A stretch of 64,000 bases of DNA from Cepaea nemoralis (taxonomy: Eukaryota; Mollusca; Gastropoda; Stylommatophora; Helicidae), in assembly GCA_014155875.1 (NCBI GenBank), contig JACEFZ010002067.1, positions 1 to 64,000 on the forward strand, written 5' to 3'. The translations under genes were made by a program, and so were the position numbers. The notes below the pieces were generated by a model. The model did not search any database, was not told the origin of the DNA, and saw only the letters and a program-made list of their open reading frames with translations. Each line of letters begins with the position of its first letter. Positions within the stretch are counted from its first letter, which is position 1. Positions 1 through 12,400 of the stretch are shown here, one piece after another.

Positions 1-215
1 GTTGTTGATGTCTTGGCAAGTTTGTTGTTGATGTCTTGGCAAGTTTACGTTCAGTAGTTTACCATTGCTTTTCGAACGACCGGCACCCATAACATAGCGT
101 AAAAACCAGCGCAACGTTGTCTCCTGCCAAATCGCTCGCAGCTGCATTTCGAACGTGGGTATACGGGATTACGAACAGCGTCCGTAATATCTTCGCCACG
201 GAGAACGGCGCAAGT
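1..215 (-). mobile_element. tRNA-derived SINE, family A, copy 1 (partial)
   Basis: Read on the minus strand, the head has a tRNA A-box-like stretch (TGGCGAAGATATTACGG) followed by a degenerate B box (ACGTTCGAAATGC). The body contains the family signature AAGCAATGG.AAACTACTGA.CGTAAACTTGCCAAGA. The same order and body are found at about 53625-53868 and 58505-58745, also on the minus strand. The 3' side is duplicated (a 23-bp unit appears twice at 1-46) and runs into the window edge, so the end cannot be set. Flanking it, 225-300 holds a 36-bp sequence present twice around TTTTGTCAGTTA. Nothing else is recognised between 300 and 448. Confidence 0.6.
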
Positions 216-448
216 ATTGTACAGAATGAGTATCCGGCCCTTGCTCGTCATTTTGTCAGTTATCAGGCCCGCGCTCGTTATTTTGTCAGTTAACCGGCCC
301 GCCGTGAAAAAAGTGTGGTGACCCCTGTTGTAGATTATGAGCTATGCTTACCAACCGCCATTCTCGAGAAATAAAACCAGCTCCCGCAGTCAACAATAAA
401 CCCTCAGTATTCATGCTCTGTCTTGCGAATCAGCGACTTCCTTCGAGC

Positions 449-972
449 GATGTTAGTTAGTTAGTTAGTTAGTCGACAGATCATCCTCGTTGCACATCGG
501 ACCATTCAGTCCATAAGTGCTCGGATCCCCTCCTCAGCAAATCCCGCAGCGTGTAGCGGCTAACGACGCTAGTTCTGTGTTGGTTTATCAATCGTCTTTG
601 GCTTCCTGCGTAGTGTTCTTGTTTGGCCACCCCTCTTTTAATTTGCTGCTCTCGCAGTCTGGCCATTGTTGTAGATTCACAGTCATCACTTGGTTCTTGC
701 AAAAGTCTCACTTCTCGTAGAGCATTCAGAATGTCAGCCTGGTCCATGGCGCGTCCGCCCTCCACAGTAGCCTCACCTGCGAGCTTGTCAGCCCGTTCAT
801 TTCCTTGTACTCCCGCATGACCTGGCACGAAGATGAAACTAATCTTTGCCAGCCGAGACCGCTTCAGAGGCAGCAACCATTCTCTTCGGATCGACCCCTC
901 CTCTATCCTCTTGATCATGTTCATTGAGTCGCTAAGGAAACAAGCCCTAGTGAATGTCTGTGTCTCGAGCCA
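449..972 (-). pseudogene. 3' fragment of an RNase H-bearing (I-type) LINE, copy 1
   Basis: The minus-strand reading frame starts at WLETQTF and covers the second half of an RNase H domain. It includes the catalytic-type D of FLSDS and the FVPGHAGVQGNERADKLAG block, followed by a basic C-terminal tail ending near 481. The sequence closely matches 47371-47890, which shows the same element extending further upstream. The 3' end is a short hairpin region followed by a (CTAA)n tail, seen on the plus strand as TTAG repeats at 450-472. The copy is truncated at 972, losing the reverse transcriptase and endonuclease. RNase H after the reverse transcriptase is typical of the I superfamily of non-LTR elements. 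The exact clade is not decided here. Confidence 0.85.
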
Positions 973-2019
973 CTGTCATTTGTCAGATGAAAGATAAATC
1001 TCCACCGGACGGACAGTGATGCCTTCGTATGTCAGTCACGAGAGTAGTAGGAGACACGCAAACTACTTAGTAAATATGGATCCGGATCCAGCTGATGACG
1101 TTATTTTTAACTATACGAAAGGTGTACCTCCATATTGATGACATCAAAAACCGGATCAATTTCGGACCACATATTTTCAAAAATTGGCGGGTATTTTCTT
1201 GAGTCTGGGTGACCACTTCCGGTTGTCGTGATGACTACTTCCGGTCCAGGGGCGCGCGGGCGGGCGCGACAAGGTACATCCACCGGCCGCCTCGGCTTCC
1301 CCCGACCGCTTTCGAGCCCATTCAAAGACAGTGATGCATGTGGAATACTTATATAGATAAGTAGACCAAATAGTTACCGGGCACCTGGGTTCGAGTCCCA
1401 GTGTGTGTATGCGTGTGTGTGTGTGTGTGTGGTAGGCCGATGTGAGGGCGCAAGGGAATAGTCCCCTACCCCGGATATTATCCATTGCCCAACGCACTGG
1501 AGGGCCACCAACCCGCTTTCCTACTGACAGGAAAATTGAGAATGGCGAGCCACGAAGTCCCGATCGTAGTACATACTACAATTTGATCTGACCCAAAAGA
1601 TATCTTGGGCATAGTCAGCGTTAGGAAAAAAGTCTGAAGCCAGATTACGGCTAATAATTCCATATATGGGTATAATGCTACAATTAATAAACACGTAATA
1701 CCATATAGATAGTGATTAATTCTAGAGACCATACCACTAGAGACCAGTCTCAATACTACACATTCAATTAACTTAACATAATCAGTGAAATCTCCAAATT
1801 AATCATTAAAATAATACTTTTAGAAAGAACTCCAGTTATTTCCCATGCGTATTTTGGAAATATTTGTGTCCCCTTGATACTGACAAAACATGTGGCGTGG
1901 CATCTGCGCTTACTGTAATATCACAGTAACCGATTAACGTATGATAGTGAACTTTTGAATATAGTGGTCTTAAATTGCGCTGAATCGCATGAGCACATTA
2001 CAAAATGTATTTAAAAAAA

Positions 2020-2690
2020 TAATCTGAGGCACTTTGCTTGGGTGACAATGAAGTAATCTCATGAAACAGCTGCGTAAATGGTAACATAGCACTACAATTT
2101 ATGTCAAAAATTTTACATCTCGAAAGGCAAAACCTGTCGGTATGCATGGATGGTGACAAATATGCTTTAGTTTGCAGTAATCTCACAAAAGCGGTAAAAA
2201 CTGCATCAGCGAGGCAAGCGCGTGCGCGTAGAAAAATATGTAAATATCGGCTTTCACCTGAAATATGTTTATAACTGCTTGGGTGCCAATGAAGTATTCA
2301 CATGAAAGGTGCGTAAATATGACCAGAAAAATAAACAAATATTGACAAAAATTGTACATCTCGAAGGACAAAACCTGACGGTATGCGTGGCTGATGACAA
2401 ATATGATTTCGTTTGCAGTAATCGCACAAAAGCGGTAAAAAAAAACGGCATCAACGAGGCGTGCGCGTATGTAAATATCGGCGTTCACCTGAAATATGTT
2501 TATAACTACTTGGGCGCCAAGGAAGTATTCACATGAAAGGCGCGTAAATATGAACAGAAAAATCAACAAATATTGTCAGAAATTATACATCTCGAAAGGC
2601 AAAACATGTCGGTATGAGTGGATGGTGACAAATATGCTTTAGTTTGTAGTAATATCTCAAAAAGCGGTAAAACTGCATCAGCTAGGCAAG
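2020..2690. repeat. Tandem repeat of about 240 bp, about 3 units (element 1 left arm)
   Basis: Each unit carries TTGGGTGCCAATGAAGT, then ATTGTACATCTCGAA, a GGTATGCGTGG block and GCACAAAAGCGGTAAAA. Units begin near 2035, 2278 and 2510. Small ORFs here simply follow the repeat and have no recognised motif. The array is mirrored at about 8265-8930. Confidence 0.8.
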
Positions 2691-3640
2691 CCATGGGCAT
2701 GTCATGTGAATCAAGCTCCGGACATGTCTTTAGCTCTAAAAATTAGCGCACTATCACAGAATACCACTCAGACATTAACAAGGTACCTTAGGTTAATCCT
2801 AGATGCAATACAAACCTGCGACGATAAATCTAAAGCATGCGAGGCAAGCCCCGGGCATCTCATGCGAATCAAGCTCCGGACATGTCTCTAGCTCTACAAA
2901 TTAGTGTACTATCGCAGAATACCACTCAAACATTAACAAGGTACTTTAGGTCAATCCCAGGCGCAATACAAACCTGTGACGATAAATAAAAAATATGCGA
3001 GGCAAGCCCCGACCACGTCATATGAATCAAGCTCCGGACATGTCTTTAGCTCTAAACATTAGCGCACTATCACAGAATACCACTCAAACATTAACAAGGT
3101 ACCTTAGGACATTACAAACCGCAATACAAACCTGTAACGATAAATCAAAAGCATGCGAGGCAAGCCCTGGGCATCTCATGCGAATCAAGCTCCGGACATG
3201 TCTTTAGCTCTAAAAATTAGTGTACTATCGCAGAATACCACTCAACATTAGCAAGGTACTTTAGGTCAATCCCAGACGCATTACAAGCATGTGACTTTAA
3301 ATCGAAAATATGCGAAGCAAGCCCCGTGCATGTCATGCGAATCAAGCTCCGGACATTCTCTAGCTCTTAAAAGTAGCATATTATAGCAGAATACCACTCA
3401 GACATTAGCAAGGTACTTTAGGTCAATCCCAGACGCATTACAAACATGTGACGGAAAATCGAAATCGTGTGAAGCAAGCCCCGGGCATGTCATATTAATC
3501 AAGCTCCGGACATGTTTTTGGCTCTAAAAATTAGCGCACTATCACAGAATACCACTCAGACATTAACAAGGTACGTTAGGTCATTGCCAGAAGCACTGAA
3601 AACCTGTGACGATTTTGTCCGACTAAACCTTGCTCATAAT
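2690..3640. repeat. 157-bp tandem repeat, 6 units (element 1 left arm)
   Basis: Each unit contains GCGAATCAAGCTCCGGACATG, ACTATCGCAGAATACCACTCA and CATTAACAAGGTACTTTAGG. Units start near 2700, 2855, 3015, 3172, 3330 and 3490. The array is mirrored on the other arm at about 7490-8265, with about five units. The short ORFs that recur in it are products of the repeat, not genes. Confidence 0.85.
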
Positions 3641-4079
3641 CATAGAGGAGAGGTGTAATCACGACACCAGTCGAGGAAGTCATATCTTTTACCTAACAGT
3701 TAGTGGCTCATACATCAACGAGTGTAAACCACATGATAACAGATGTATAAGTCTACACACGAACACAAGAAAACTGGCGCAACTAGATCTCTTTATTGTT
3801 TCCAAACGGAATGTTTCATGCAGAAATGTAATTGTTAATTTGTGTATAATTTTATTGTTGAAATTGTATTTTTTTCATTCAACGATAGTGACTTATTACA
3901 TAAGATACATTTAATTGTCTGAAATACAGCTGTTGTTTGCATAGGGGACAGGCGAATATCTCTAGTAGGTTGGGGATGTAAAATGACAACATGAGATATT
4001 GTTTCCCATTTTTGATCACGATAACATCGACACCAGGACTGGTAAGACATTTACAACAACGAATAGGTTAGCAAAATGA

Positions 4080-4340
4080 GTCCGGGAGAACAGAATGCTT
4101 ACTGTCAGACCAAAATTACTTGTCTATCCGCCATGAGTCCTTTGTATGTTTATGGCAGTGAAGCCTGGTTACCCTACTCACTCTACGCTTTAACACACAT
4201 TGCCACCTGTGCTGTGTGCGAGGGATATTAAGTGCTGTGACAAATCAAACCATAGAGCAGTATTTGAAAGAGCCGGCTGTATAACACGTTGATCCATGTT
4301 CAGTCTTCGTAGACCTAGATGGACACATAGAGAGGTAATG
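4080..4340 (+). pseudogene. Decayed non-LTR reverse transcriptase C-terminal scrap
   Basis: A broken frame reads LYVYGSEAWLPYS, matching the conserved ..LLYGSETW.. block after the reverse transcriptase core of many LINEs. A shifted frame then reads AVFERAGCITR and FSLRRPRWTH, resembling the ..VLERAG..S....RRLRW.GH.. block of the same region. Several stops and shifts separate the pieces. It lies in the loop of element 1, and comparable scraps occur in element 2. Short and decayed, hence moderate confidence. Confidence 0.45.
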
Positions 4341-4991
4341 AAAGTATCGATGCGCGATTTGAGACGTGTAACATCGCTGGTTAGGCCAGCTGACACGTGC
4401 CATGTCATGTTACATGAGTCGCCTAAGGTCGAGCTGGGACAGTTTGTTGTGTTCGTATGTAGAATTATACATCTGCTATCATGCACTAGCCTCTCGCTGA
4501 TGTATGAGCCACTAGTTGTTAGGTAAAAGAATGTCTTCCTCGACTGGTGTCGGTGGTGAAGCGTGACAATGAGCAGCCAAGTTGTAAAACATGTATAGGT
4601 CTTGAAAATGAGTTCCTGGAGAAAGATGTAAAGTCCGTGTAGACACATAGAGAGGTAATGAAAGTGTCGATGCGCAATTTGAGACGTGTAACGTTGTTGT
4701 TAATGACATCTTGACACATACCATATCATGTTACCTGAGTCGCCTAAGATCGAGTTGGGACAGTTTTGTTGTGTTCGTGTGTAGACTTATACATCTGCTA
4801 TCATGTGGTATACACTTGTTGGTGTATGAGGCACTAATTGTTAGGTAAAATACATGTCTTCCTCGAATGGTTTCGTGTTTACACCTCTCCACTATGATTA
4901 TGAGCAAGGTTTAGTCGGACAATGTGATGACTTGGTTATAGTTGTGTATGGTACAGTCGAAACTGCCTTATATTGTATTGAGGTCGGGATG

Positions 4992-5400
4992 GTTATGGGG
5001 CTTCGGGGTCTCCAGGTCTGGTGTCCGCCTCGAGTGCTGGAGGTCCCGGGTTCAGGCCCCGGCGAGGACCAGGATTTATTTAAAAAATCCACCGGGACTT
5101 CCAGTAATTTCCCCTGGTCTCTAGGTAGTGAGATCGGACGCCCGTGTGTATTGTTGCGCACGTAACAAATCCCTTGGCAGTTGGAAATCGAAAAAGAGTA
5201 GCCTAACGGCGCTGCCCGGGCAAAATTTCGAGTTAAAAATCTACCCAAGTATTTCAGGATCCTCGGCGGTGCTACGGAGTTCATGCACTGAGCTGAGTTT
5301 CTCCAGACTCAGGTTTGAGTTAGGAGGAGAACGGAGCACTTATGGGTTGCAACCGTGTGCCGTGATGTTGATCCATAAACTAAACTAAACTAAACTAAAC
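4992..5400 (+). mobile_element. tRNA-derived SINE, family B, copy 1
   Basis: Identical 13-bp direct repeats TGAGGTCGGGATG flank the element at 4979-4991 and 5401-5413. The head is tRNA-like (GGGGCTTCGGGGTCTCCAGG, then a B box GGGTTCAGGCCCC near 5050). The body is a unique domain of about 300 bp. The 3' end is GAGCACTTATGG...GTGTGCCGTGATGTTGATCC followed by a (TAAAC)n tail. A second copy is at 51801-52196 on the other strand. The 3' end resembles that of the RNase H LINE at 449-972 and 47371-48845. It interrupts a module in the loop of element 1, so it arrived after that element. Confidence 0.92.
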
Positions 5401-5453
5401 TGAGGTCGGGATGTTCTGTGGTGTTACTTGGTGGACCATCCTAACGGATATAG

Positions 5454-5455
<2 letters not shown>

Positions 5456-5531
<76 letters not shown>

Positions 5532-5552
5532 GGAGAGGGAGAGAGAGAAAGA
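5456..5552. repeat. (AG)n microsatellite
   Basis: An almost pure AG run of about 95 bp, slightly interrupted at the 3' side. The Arg/Glu ORF and its Ser/Leu shadow here are artefacts of the repeat. Confidence 0.98.
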
Positions 5553-5900
5553 GATCATTTGAGCCTTCAGCTGCAATGTTGACGCTGTCGTGGAATAACT
5601 CCCATACATCGTGACCCTCGTGAGTTAGCGCCCCTACTCCTATAGTGGTCTTGGAAACAGGTTTCTGGGTAACGACGCATAGATCCGTATGGACAGGTAG
5701 AGAGATAATGAAAGTGTCGATGCGCGATTCGAAACATGATAACGGCGTTGGTTATGACAGTTGACACGTGACATGTCATGTTACATGAGTTTGTCTAAGG
5801 TCGAGATGAGCTTCTGGAGAAAGAGGTAAAGTCCATATAGACACATCGAGATGTAATGAACGCGTCGATGCGTGATTTCAGGCGTGTAACATCACTGGTT

Positions 5901-6935
5901 GAATATGGGCTTTCCATCACATGTAGTACATCTCATAAAAATGCTATATCATATCTAGACCAAAAAGCAGCAGTTAGAATAGATGGCGAGACATCAGATT
6001 GGTTTGACATCAAGTAAGGAGTCCGTCAGGGCTGCGTGCTGTCACCCTATTTGTTTAACCTGTACGCCGAAAATGTAATGAGAAATGTAAGAGATGATAT
6101 AAACACGGAGCCATATGATGCCCTAAATATCGGCGGTCATGACATACCAGAGATTTGATATGCTGATGATACAGTATTACTATCCACAACACAGAATGGC
6201 ATAGAAAACCTAATAGCCTCAACACAATTGAATAGTGAAAATCACAACTTATATCTTAACATAGCAAAAACTAAGATAATGCATACAGATAAAACTACAA
6301 TGGAGAAAGAAATATACATTAATGGGAGAAAATTGGAGGTGGTGGAAAATTTTGAATATCTTGGGTCATTGATTACCAATAATGGTGACACAATGAAAGA
6401 AATTAAACGGCGACTATCCATTGCTCTTCAAAGACTAAAACAGATGAATAAATTATGGAGTGGGACAGACAGAACTACAAAAATTAGATTTTTAAGAGCA
6501 TGCATCTTTCCCATTGCAACATACGCCTGTGAGACATGGACACTTACTAAACAAGCTGAACAGCGCATAAATGCCTTTGAACATAAATGTTATAGACGAG
6601 TTCTAAGAATATCTTGGGTAAAGAAAAGAACAAATGCATCCATACTTCAAGAGTTGAATATTCGAGGAGGGATGGCTATTAAAGACGATAAAACAAAGAA
6701 AATTAAATATTTTGGTCACTTGAAACGTCACGACAGTGTGGAGAGAACAATAATGGAAGGGTATATGCCTGGGAAGAGAGGAAGAGGAAGGCCAAAGAGA
6801 AGATGGGTGCAGGATGTGGCGGATGATCTCCAGATGGGTGTATCAGACGCAGGACATCTTGCTTGTGATCGAGAAGTTTTCCGGAAGGTTGTTATGGAAG
6901 CGAGGTTCTGCAAAGGACATGCTACTGAATGAATG
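5901..6935 (+). pseudogene. 5'-truncated RTE-like LINE (reverse transcriptase C-terminal half)
   Basis: Perfect 13-bp target duplications AACATCACTGGTT (5888-5900 and 6936-6948) bound the insert. The frame from about 5950 shows reverse transcriptase motif B (GVRQGCVLSPYLFNLY) and the catalytic YADD box (YADDTVLLST), then a thumb/C-terminal region with YACETWTLTK, RRVLRISW, KIKYFGHLKRHD and GKRGRGRPKRRWVQDV. These are typical of RTE-type elements. Two in-frame stops lie upstream (after WFDIK and before YADD). From 6228 to the stop at 6932 the frame is open for 234 codons. The 3' tail is (TGAA)n. The endonuclease and the first half of the reverse transcriptase are missing, as expected for 5' truncation during target-primed reverse transcription. 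It interrupts a loop module of element 1. Confidence 0.93.
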
Positions 6936-7318
6936 AACATCACTGGTTAGGTCAGCTGACACGTGCCATGTCATGTTACATGAGTCGCCTAAGGTCGAGA
7001 TGAGATAGTTTGTTGTGTTCGTATGTAGAATTATACATCTGCTAGGTTGTGCTATACACTTGTTGGTGTATGAGCCAGTAGTTGTTAGGTAAAAGAATGT
7101 CTTCCTCGACTGGTGTCGGTGATGAAGCGTGACACTGAGCACAGCACACAAGTCGTAAAACATTCCTTGGTCTTGAAAATGAGTTTCTAGAGAAAGATGT
7201 CCGTATAGACACATAGAGAGGTAATGAAAGTGTCGATGCCCAATTTGAGACGTGATAACGGCGCTGGTTAGGACAGTTAACACGTGACATGTCATGTTAC
7301 ATGAGTCGTCTAAGGTCG

Positions 7319-9418
7319 AGTTGCGCCAGTTTTGTTGTGTTCGTGTGTAGACATATATCTGTTATCATGTGGTTTACACTCGTTGATGTATGAGCCACTA
7401 ACTGTTAGGTAAAAGATATGTCTTCCTCGACTGATGTCGTGATTACACCTCTCCTCTATGATTATGAGCAAGGTTTAGTCGGATAAAATCGTCACAGGTT
7501 TGCAGTGCTTCTGGCAATGACCTAAGGTACCTTGTTAATGTCTGAGTGGTATTCTGTGATAGTGCGCTAATTTTTAGAGCCAAAAACATGTCCGGAGCTT
7601 GATTCATATGATATGTCCGGGGCTTGCCTCGCATGATTTCGATTTCATGTCACATGTTTGTAATGCGTCTGGGATTGACCTAAAGTACCTTGCTAATGTC
7701 TGAGTGGTATTCTGTGATACTATGCTAATTTGTAGAGCTAGAGACATGTCCGGAGCTTGATTCGCATGAGATGCCCGGGGCTTGCCTCGCATGATTTCGA
7801 TTTATCGTCACAGGTTTGTATTGCGGTTAGTAATGGCCTAATGTACCTTGTTAATGTCTGAGTGGTATTCTGCTGTAATATGCTACTTTTTAGAGCTAGA
7901 GACATGTCCGGAGCTTGATTCGCAATACATTCACAGTGCTTGCCTCGCATATTTTAGATTTATCGTCACATGATTGTAATGCGTCTGGGATTGACCTAAA
8001 GTACCTTGATAATGTGTGAGTGGTATTCTGCGATAGTACACTAATTTGTAGAGCTAGACACATGTCCGGAGATTGAATCGCATGAGATGCCCGGTGCTTG
8101 CCTCGCATGCTTTAGATTTATCGTCACAGGTTTGTATTGCATCTGGGATTAACCTAAGGTACCTTGTTAATGTTTGAGTGGTATTCTGTGATAGTGCGCT
8201 CATTTCTAGAGCTAAAGACATGTCCGGAGCTTGATTCGCATGACATGCCCGGGGCTTGTATCGCTGATGCAGTTTTACCGCTTTTTGTGAGATTACTGCA
8301 AACTAAAGCATAGTTATCACCATCCACACATACCGACAGGTTTTGCCTTTTGAGATGTATAATTTCTGACAATATTTGTTGATTTTTCTGTTCATATTTA
8401 CGCGCCTTTCATGTGAATACTTCCTTGGCGCCCAAGTAGTTATAAACATATTTCAGGTGAACGCCGATATTTACATACGCGCACGCGCTTGCCTCGTTGA
8501 TGCCGTTTTTTACCGCTTTTGTGCGATTACTGCAAACTAAATCATATTTGTCATCAGCCACGCATACCGACAGGTTTTGCCCTTCGAGCTGTACAATTTT
8601 TGACAATATTTGTTTATTTTTCTGGTCATATTTACGCACCTTTCATGTGAATACTTCAATGGCACCCAAGCAGTTATAAACATATTTCAGGTGAAAGCCG
8701 ATATTTACATATTTTTCTACGCGCACGCGCTTGCCTCGCTGATGCAGTGTTTTACCGCTTTTGTGTGATTACTGCAAAATAAAGCATATTTGTCACCATC
8801 CACGCATACCGACAGGTTTTGCCTTTCGAGATGTACAATTTTTGACATAAATTGTAGTGTATGTTACCATTTACGCAGCTGTTTCATGAGATTACTTCAT
8901 TGGCACCCAAGCAAAGTGCCTCAGATTATTTTTTTTTATAAATATTGTGATGTGCTCACGCGATTCAGCGCCATTTAAAACCACTATATTCAAAAGTTCA
9001 CTATTATACGTTAATCGGTTACTGTGATATTACAGTAAGCGCAGATGACACGCCACATGTTTTGTCAGTATCAAGGGGACACAAATATTTCCAAAATACG
9101 CATGGGAAATAACTAGAGTTCCTTCTAAAAATATTATTTTAATGATTAATTTGGAGATTTCACTGATTATGTTAAGTTAATTGAATATGCACTATTGAGA
9201 CTGGTCTCTAGTGGTACGGTCTCTAGAATTAATCACTATCTATATGGTATTTCGTGTTTATTAATTGTGGCAATATACCCATATATAGAATTATTAGCCG
9301 TAATCTGGCTTCAGACATTTTTCCTAAGGCTGACAATGCCCAAGCTATTTTTTGGGTCAGATCAAATTGTAGTTTGTACTACGATCGGGACCTCGTGGCT
9401 CGCCATTCTCCATTTTCC
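7319..9418 (-). repeat. Right arm of element 1, inner part
   Basis: This is the inverted counterpart of about 1530-3784. It holds the module start (7319-7480), the 157-bp array (about 7490-8265), the 240-bp array (about 8265-8930) and the spacer to the LINE insertion point. The arm resumes at 17529. Confidence 0.88.
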
Positions 9419-9420
9419 AG

Positions 9421-12400
9421 AATGGTAGAATTTCCGCAGTTCAAGTTAAAAACGACACACACTCCTTTGTCATAGTCAACATACACGCACCACCTAACTA
9501 CAATTATCAACCTCTTTTTTATGAACATTTAGACGACTTACTAACACAGACATATAGAGGACAAAATATTGTTCTTGCCGGTGATTACAATTGTGTTCTT
9601 GAAGATTTAGACTTGGTGGGTGGGGAGGTGAAAAAACAGCTGAGGAGAGCCGGCAGGGACAGCTTACATCAACTTGACACACTACGAAATATCATCGACA
9701 CACACAACCTCACAGACGCATTCAGGCATACACACCCCGACAGTAGAGAAACGACATACACAAACAAAACACACAACAGATCATCTAGATTAGACCGGAT
9801 TTATACGCCCGCAACACATCACATCATACAAACCAAACACCTACGAGAAACTTTAGATTACACAGACCACAAAGCAATACTAGCACACATCAGCACAAAC
9901 AGCACAAACAGCACAAACACGCAGCCAAACAAAAGGTCACCTCACTGGAAGTACAATAATTCACTATTGGAACACTCAGAATATGTAAAATATATGACAC
10001 AGCTCATACACACGTACACAGACAATATACCGACTGAGAACATCACACAATACTGGGACTTATTGAAAAACACCATACGAAGCAGAACACAACATCTAGC
10101 AACCATGATCCACAAAGACAGACTAAGACAGGAGCGCATCATACAGACAGCCATACGACTAACAAAACAAACAGACAGAGATGCACATCACTTACACACA
10201 TTAGAAGCACAACTAGAAGAACACCAACAACACAGATATCTGGGTGCTCTTCTCAGAACAAAACTCAACACAATTACACAAGAGACAGCTACGAGGCAAT
10301 ATTTGGCAATAGAACAGAATGTACAACGTAACAGACAAACAAGCAAAATATCAGACATGCAAGGAAATATGCAAACAGAAACACCACACATAGAAACTGC
10401 TTTCCAACAACACTACACACAACTATTCACAGCAGAGACAGGCGACACACAGATACAAGACAACTTCTTACAGTACACAAAGAAATTATCTGACACAGAC
10501 AAAGACACACTGGACACAGAACTGACACTGACAGACATAACACAGGCACTAAGCACACTAAACAAAGACAAAACTCCAGGACCAGACGGTTTGACAGTAG
10601 AATTCTACCAACACTTCTTTCCTATTCTAGGCAACCTTCTCCTCAAAGTCTATCAGGAAGCCTTTGACAAAAAACATCTTCCAGACAGCTGCAACATGTC
10701 TTACATTACACTCATATGCAAGGATAAAACTGACAAAACACAACTGAAGAACTACAGACCAATTTCCTTACTCAACACAGACTACAAGATACTCGCCAAA
10801 TCACTCACCAACAAACTTAAACCTTTCATGCCAACACTAATACACCCAGACCAACAGTGCAGTGTAAAAGACAGAAATATACACAACCACACACACCTCA
10901 TTAGAGACATTATTAACTACACCCATGGAAAAGACTGTCCATCCTCCATCTTATCCTTGGATCAAGAGAAGGCCTTCGACATAATTTCCCACACTTACCT
11001 ACATAGGACACTAGAACACTGTAACATAGGAGAGTACTACAGGCAGTGGATACAGATCTTGTACAAAAATCCTGAGAGCAGAGTGTTGGTGAACCATTCA
11101 CTGACAGCTAGCTTCAGGCTCACGAGATCTGTAAGACAAGGATGTCCCTTATCACCACTCCTGTATGTGCTCACTCTAGAACCTTTATTAGAGAAGATAA
11201 GGCAAGACACTAGTATTAAAGGAACCTTCCTGCACGGGATAGGAGAGCAGAAGCTCATCGCCTATGCAGATGACACTGCCTTCTTTCCCACCAGCAACAC
11301 ATCAATAAGGAATATACTCCACACCTTTACCCATTTTGGAAAAGGCAGTGGAGCCAAAATTAATGCACAGAAATCACAGATAATGGGCCTGGGAAAGTGG
11401 AAACAAAAGGCTGATTTCCCTCCAGATCTGAAACACATAGACACCATGAAGCTGTATGGGATAAAATTTCCATGCGATCCCACAGAAACACACAGACAGA
11501 CATGACACGCACTGACCGAACAGATCACAGACATGTTACACAGGTATAGGTACAAGACATCCACAATATTTGGTAGAAGCACAATAGTCAACACATACAT
11601 ATTACCCAAAATAATATATTTAGCGACAGTACTGGACCCTCCTAAACAGACCGTCACAAACATAAACAAACAAATCAGACGCTTCATCTTCACCAACACG
11701 ATACACAGCATTAAACACAAAACTCTCATACAAGACAGGAAACAAGGCGAGATTTCACTACAGAACATCCAGACAAAAATACTGTCACTTAGAATATCAG
11801 TCACATAGGTAAAATCATCAGACACCCAGAACAGTACAGACTAGCACTATACTACATAGGCCACAACATCAAACATCTCACACCTCTTAACAATGCAACT
11901 GCACACTACCAGGGAAGACTGCCAACATTCTATCAGACATGCATACAGGCAATAAAAGGACATGAACAGTTAATACAGCAAACAACACACACAATATATA
12001 AACATTTAGTTAGAGAACAAACACCATCACTAAGACTTAGGATTAAAAGAGGACACAAATACTTCATGACTGACTTCACATGCACCTTTTCAAACCTACA
12101 CAACAAACACATAACACCAAAAGCTAGGGAGATCACATATAGACTGTTATACAGTATGACCCCCACAACACAGGTAGAAGCATACATATCCAAACAATGT
12201 CAATTATGTAGAAACAACACACAAGAGACAGAGGAACACATTTATTATACATGTCCAACAATTACTGCCACACGCGCAACACTCAAACACCTCATACAAA
12301 CACACACAGGCAAACAAACCGACATATATAAAGCAATTTTTCTCAATACTATACCAATGACATCTAAGGACATACATACAAAACTACTTGTAGCACTTTC

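Larger units (their letters stand above)
1043..3784 (+). repeat. Left arm of element 1
   Basis: In order the arm holds: an end segment with a doubled GGATCC and a GC-rich stretch (1043-1330); a B-box-like GGTTCGAGTCC near 1390 followed by a (GT)n tract (about 1403-1432); a spacer (1500-2000); about three copies of a 240-bp repeat (2020-2690); six copies of a 157-bp repeat (2690-3640); and the start of the shared module (3640-3784). The right arm gives the same order inverted. The arms differ by many substitutions and small indels, clearly more than the arms of element 2. Confidence 0.85.
3785..7318 (+). repeat. Loop of element 1: array of shared-module copies with nested inserts
   Basis: Diverged plus-strand copies of one module fill this loop, at about 4340-4545, 4545-4990 and 5414-5900, continued at 6936-7318. 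Landmarks are TAGAGAGGTAATGAAAGT, GACATGTCATGTTACATGAG, TTGTTGTGTTCG and GTTAGGTAAAAG. The copy at 4555-4970 is colinear with 31620-32035 of element 2. Two later insertions interrupt the modules: a SINE (4992-5400) and an RTE fragment (5901-6935), each with a clear 13-bp target duplication. The stretch 3785-4080 has no recognised feature. Confidence 0.7.

Noticed and set aside
2690..3640. Family of small proteins (about 70 codons, ..NQAPDMSLALKISALSQNTTQTLTRY..)
   Set aside because: The recurring ORFs arise because the 157-bp unit is copied six times. They overlap unit borders, appear on whichever arm strand fits, and have no known motif.
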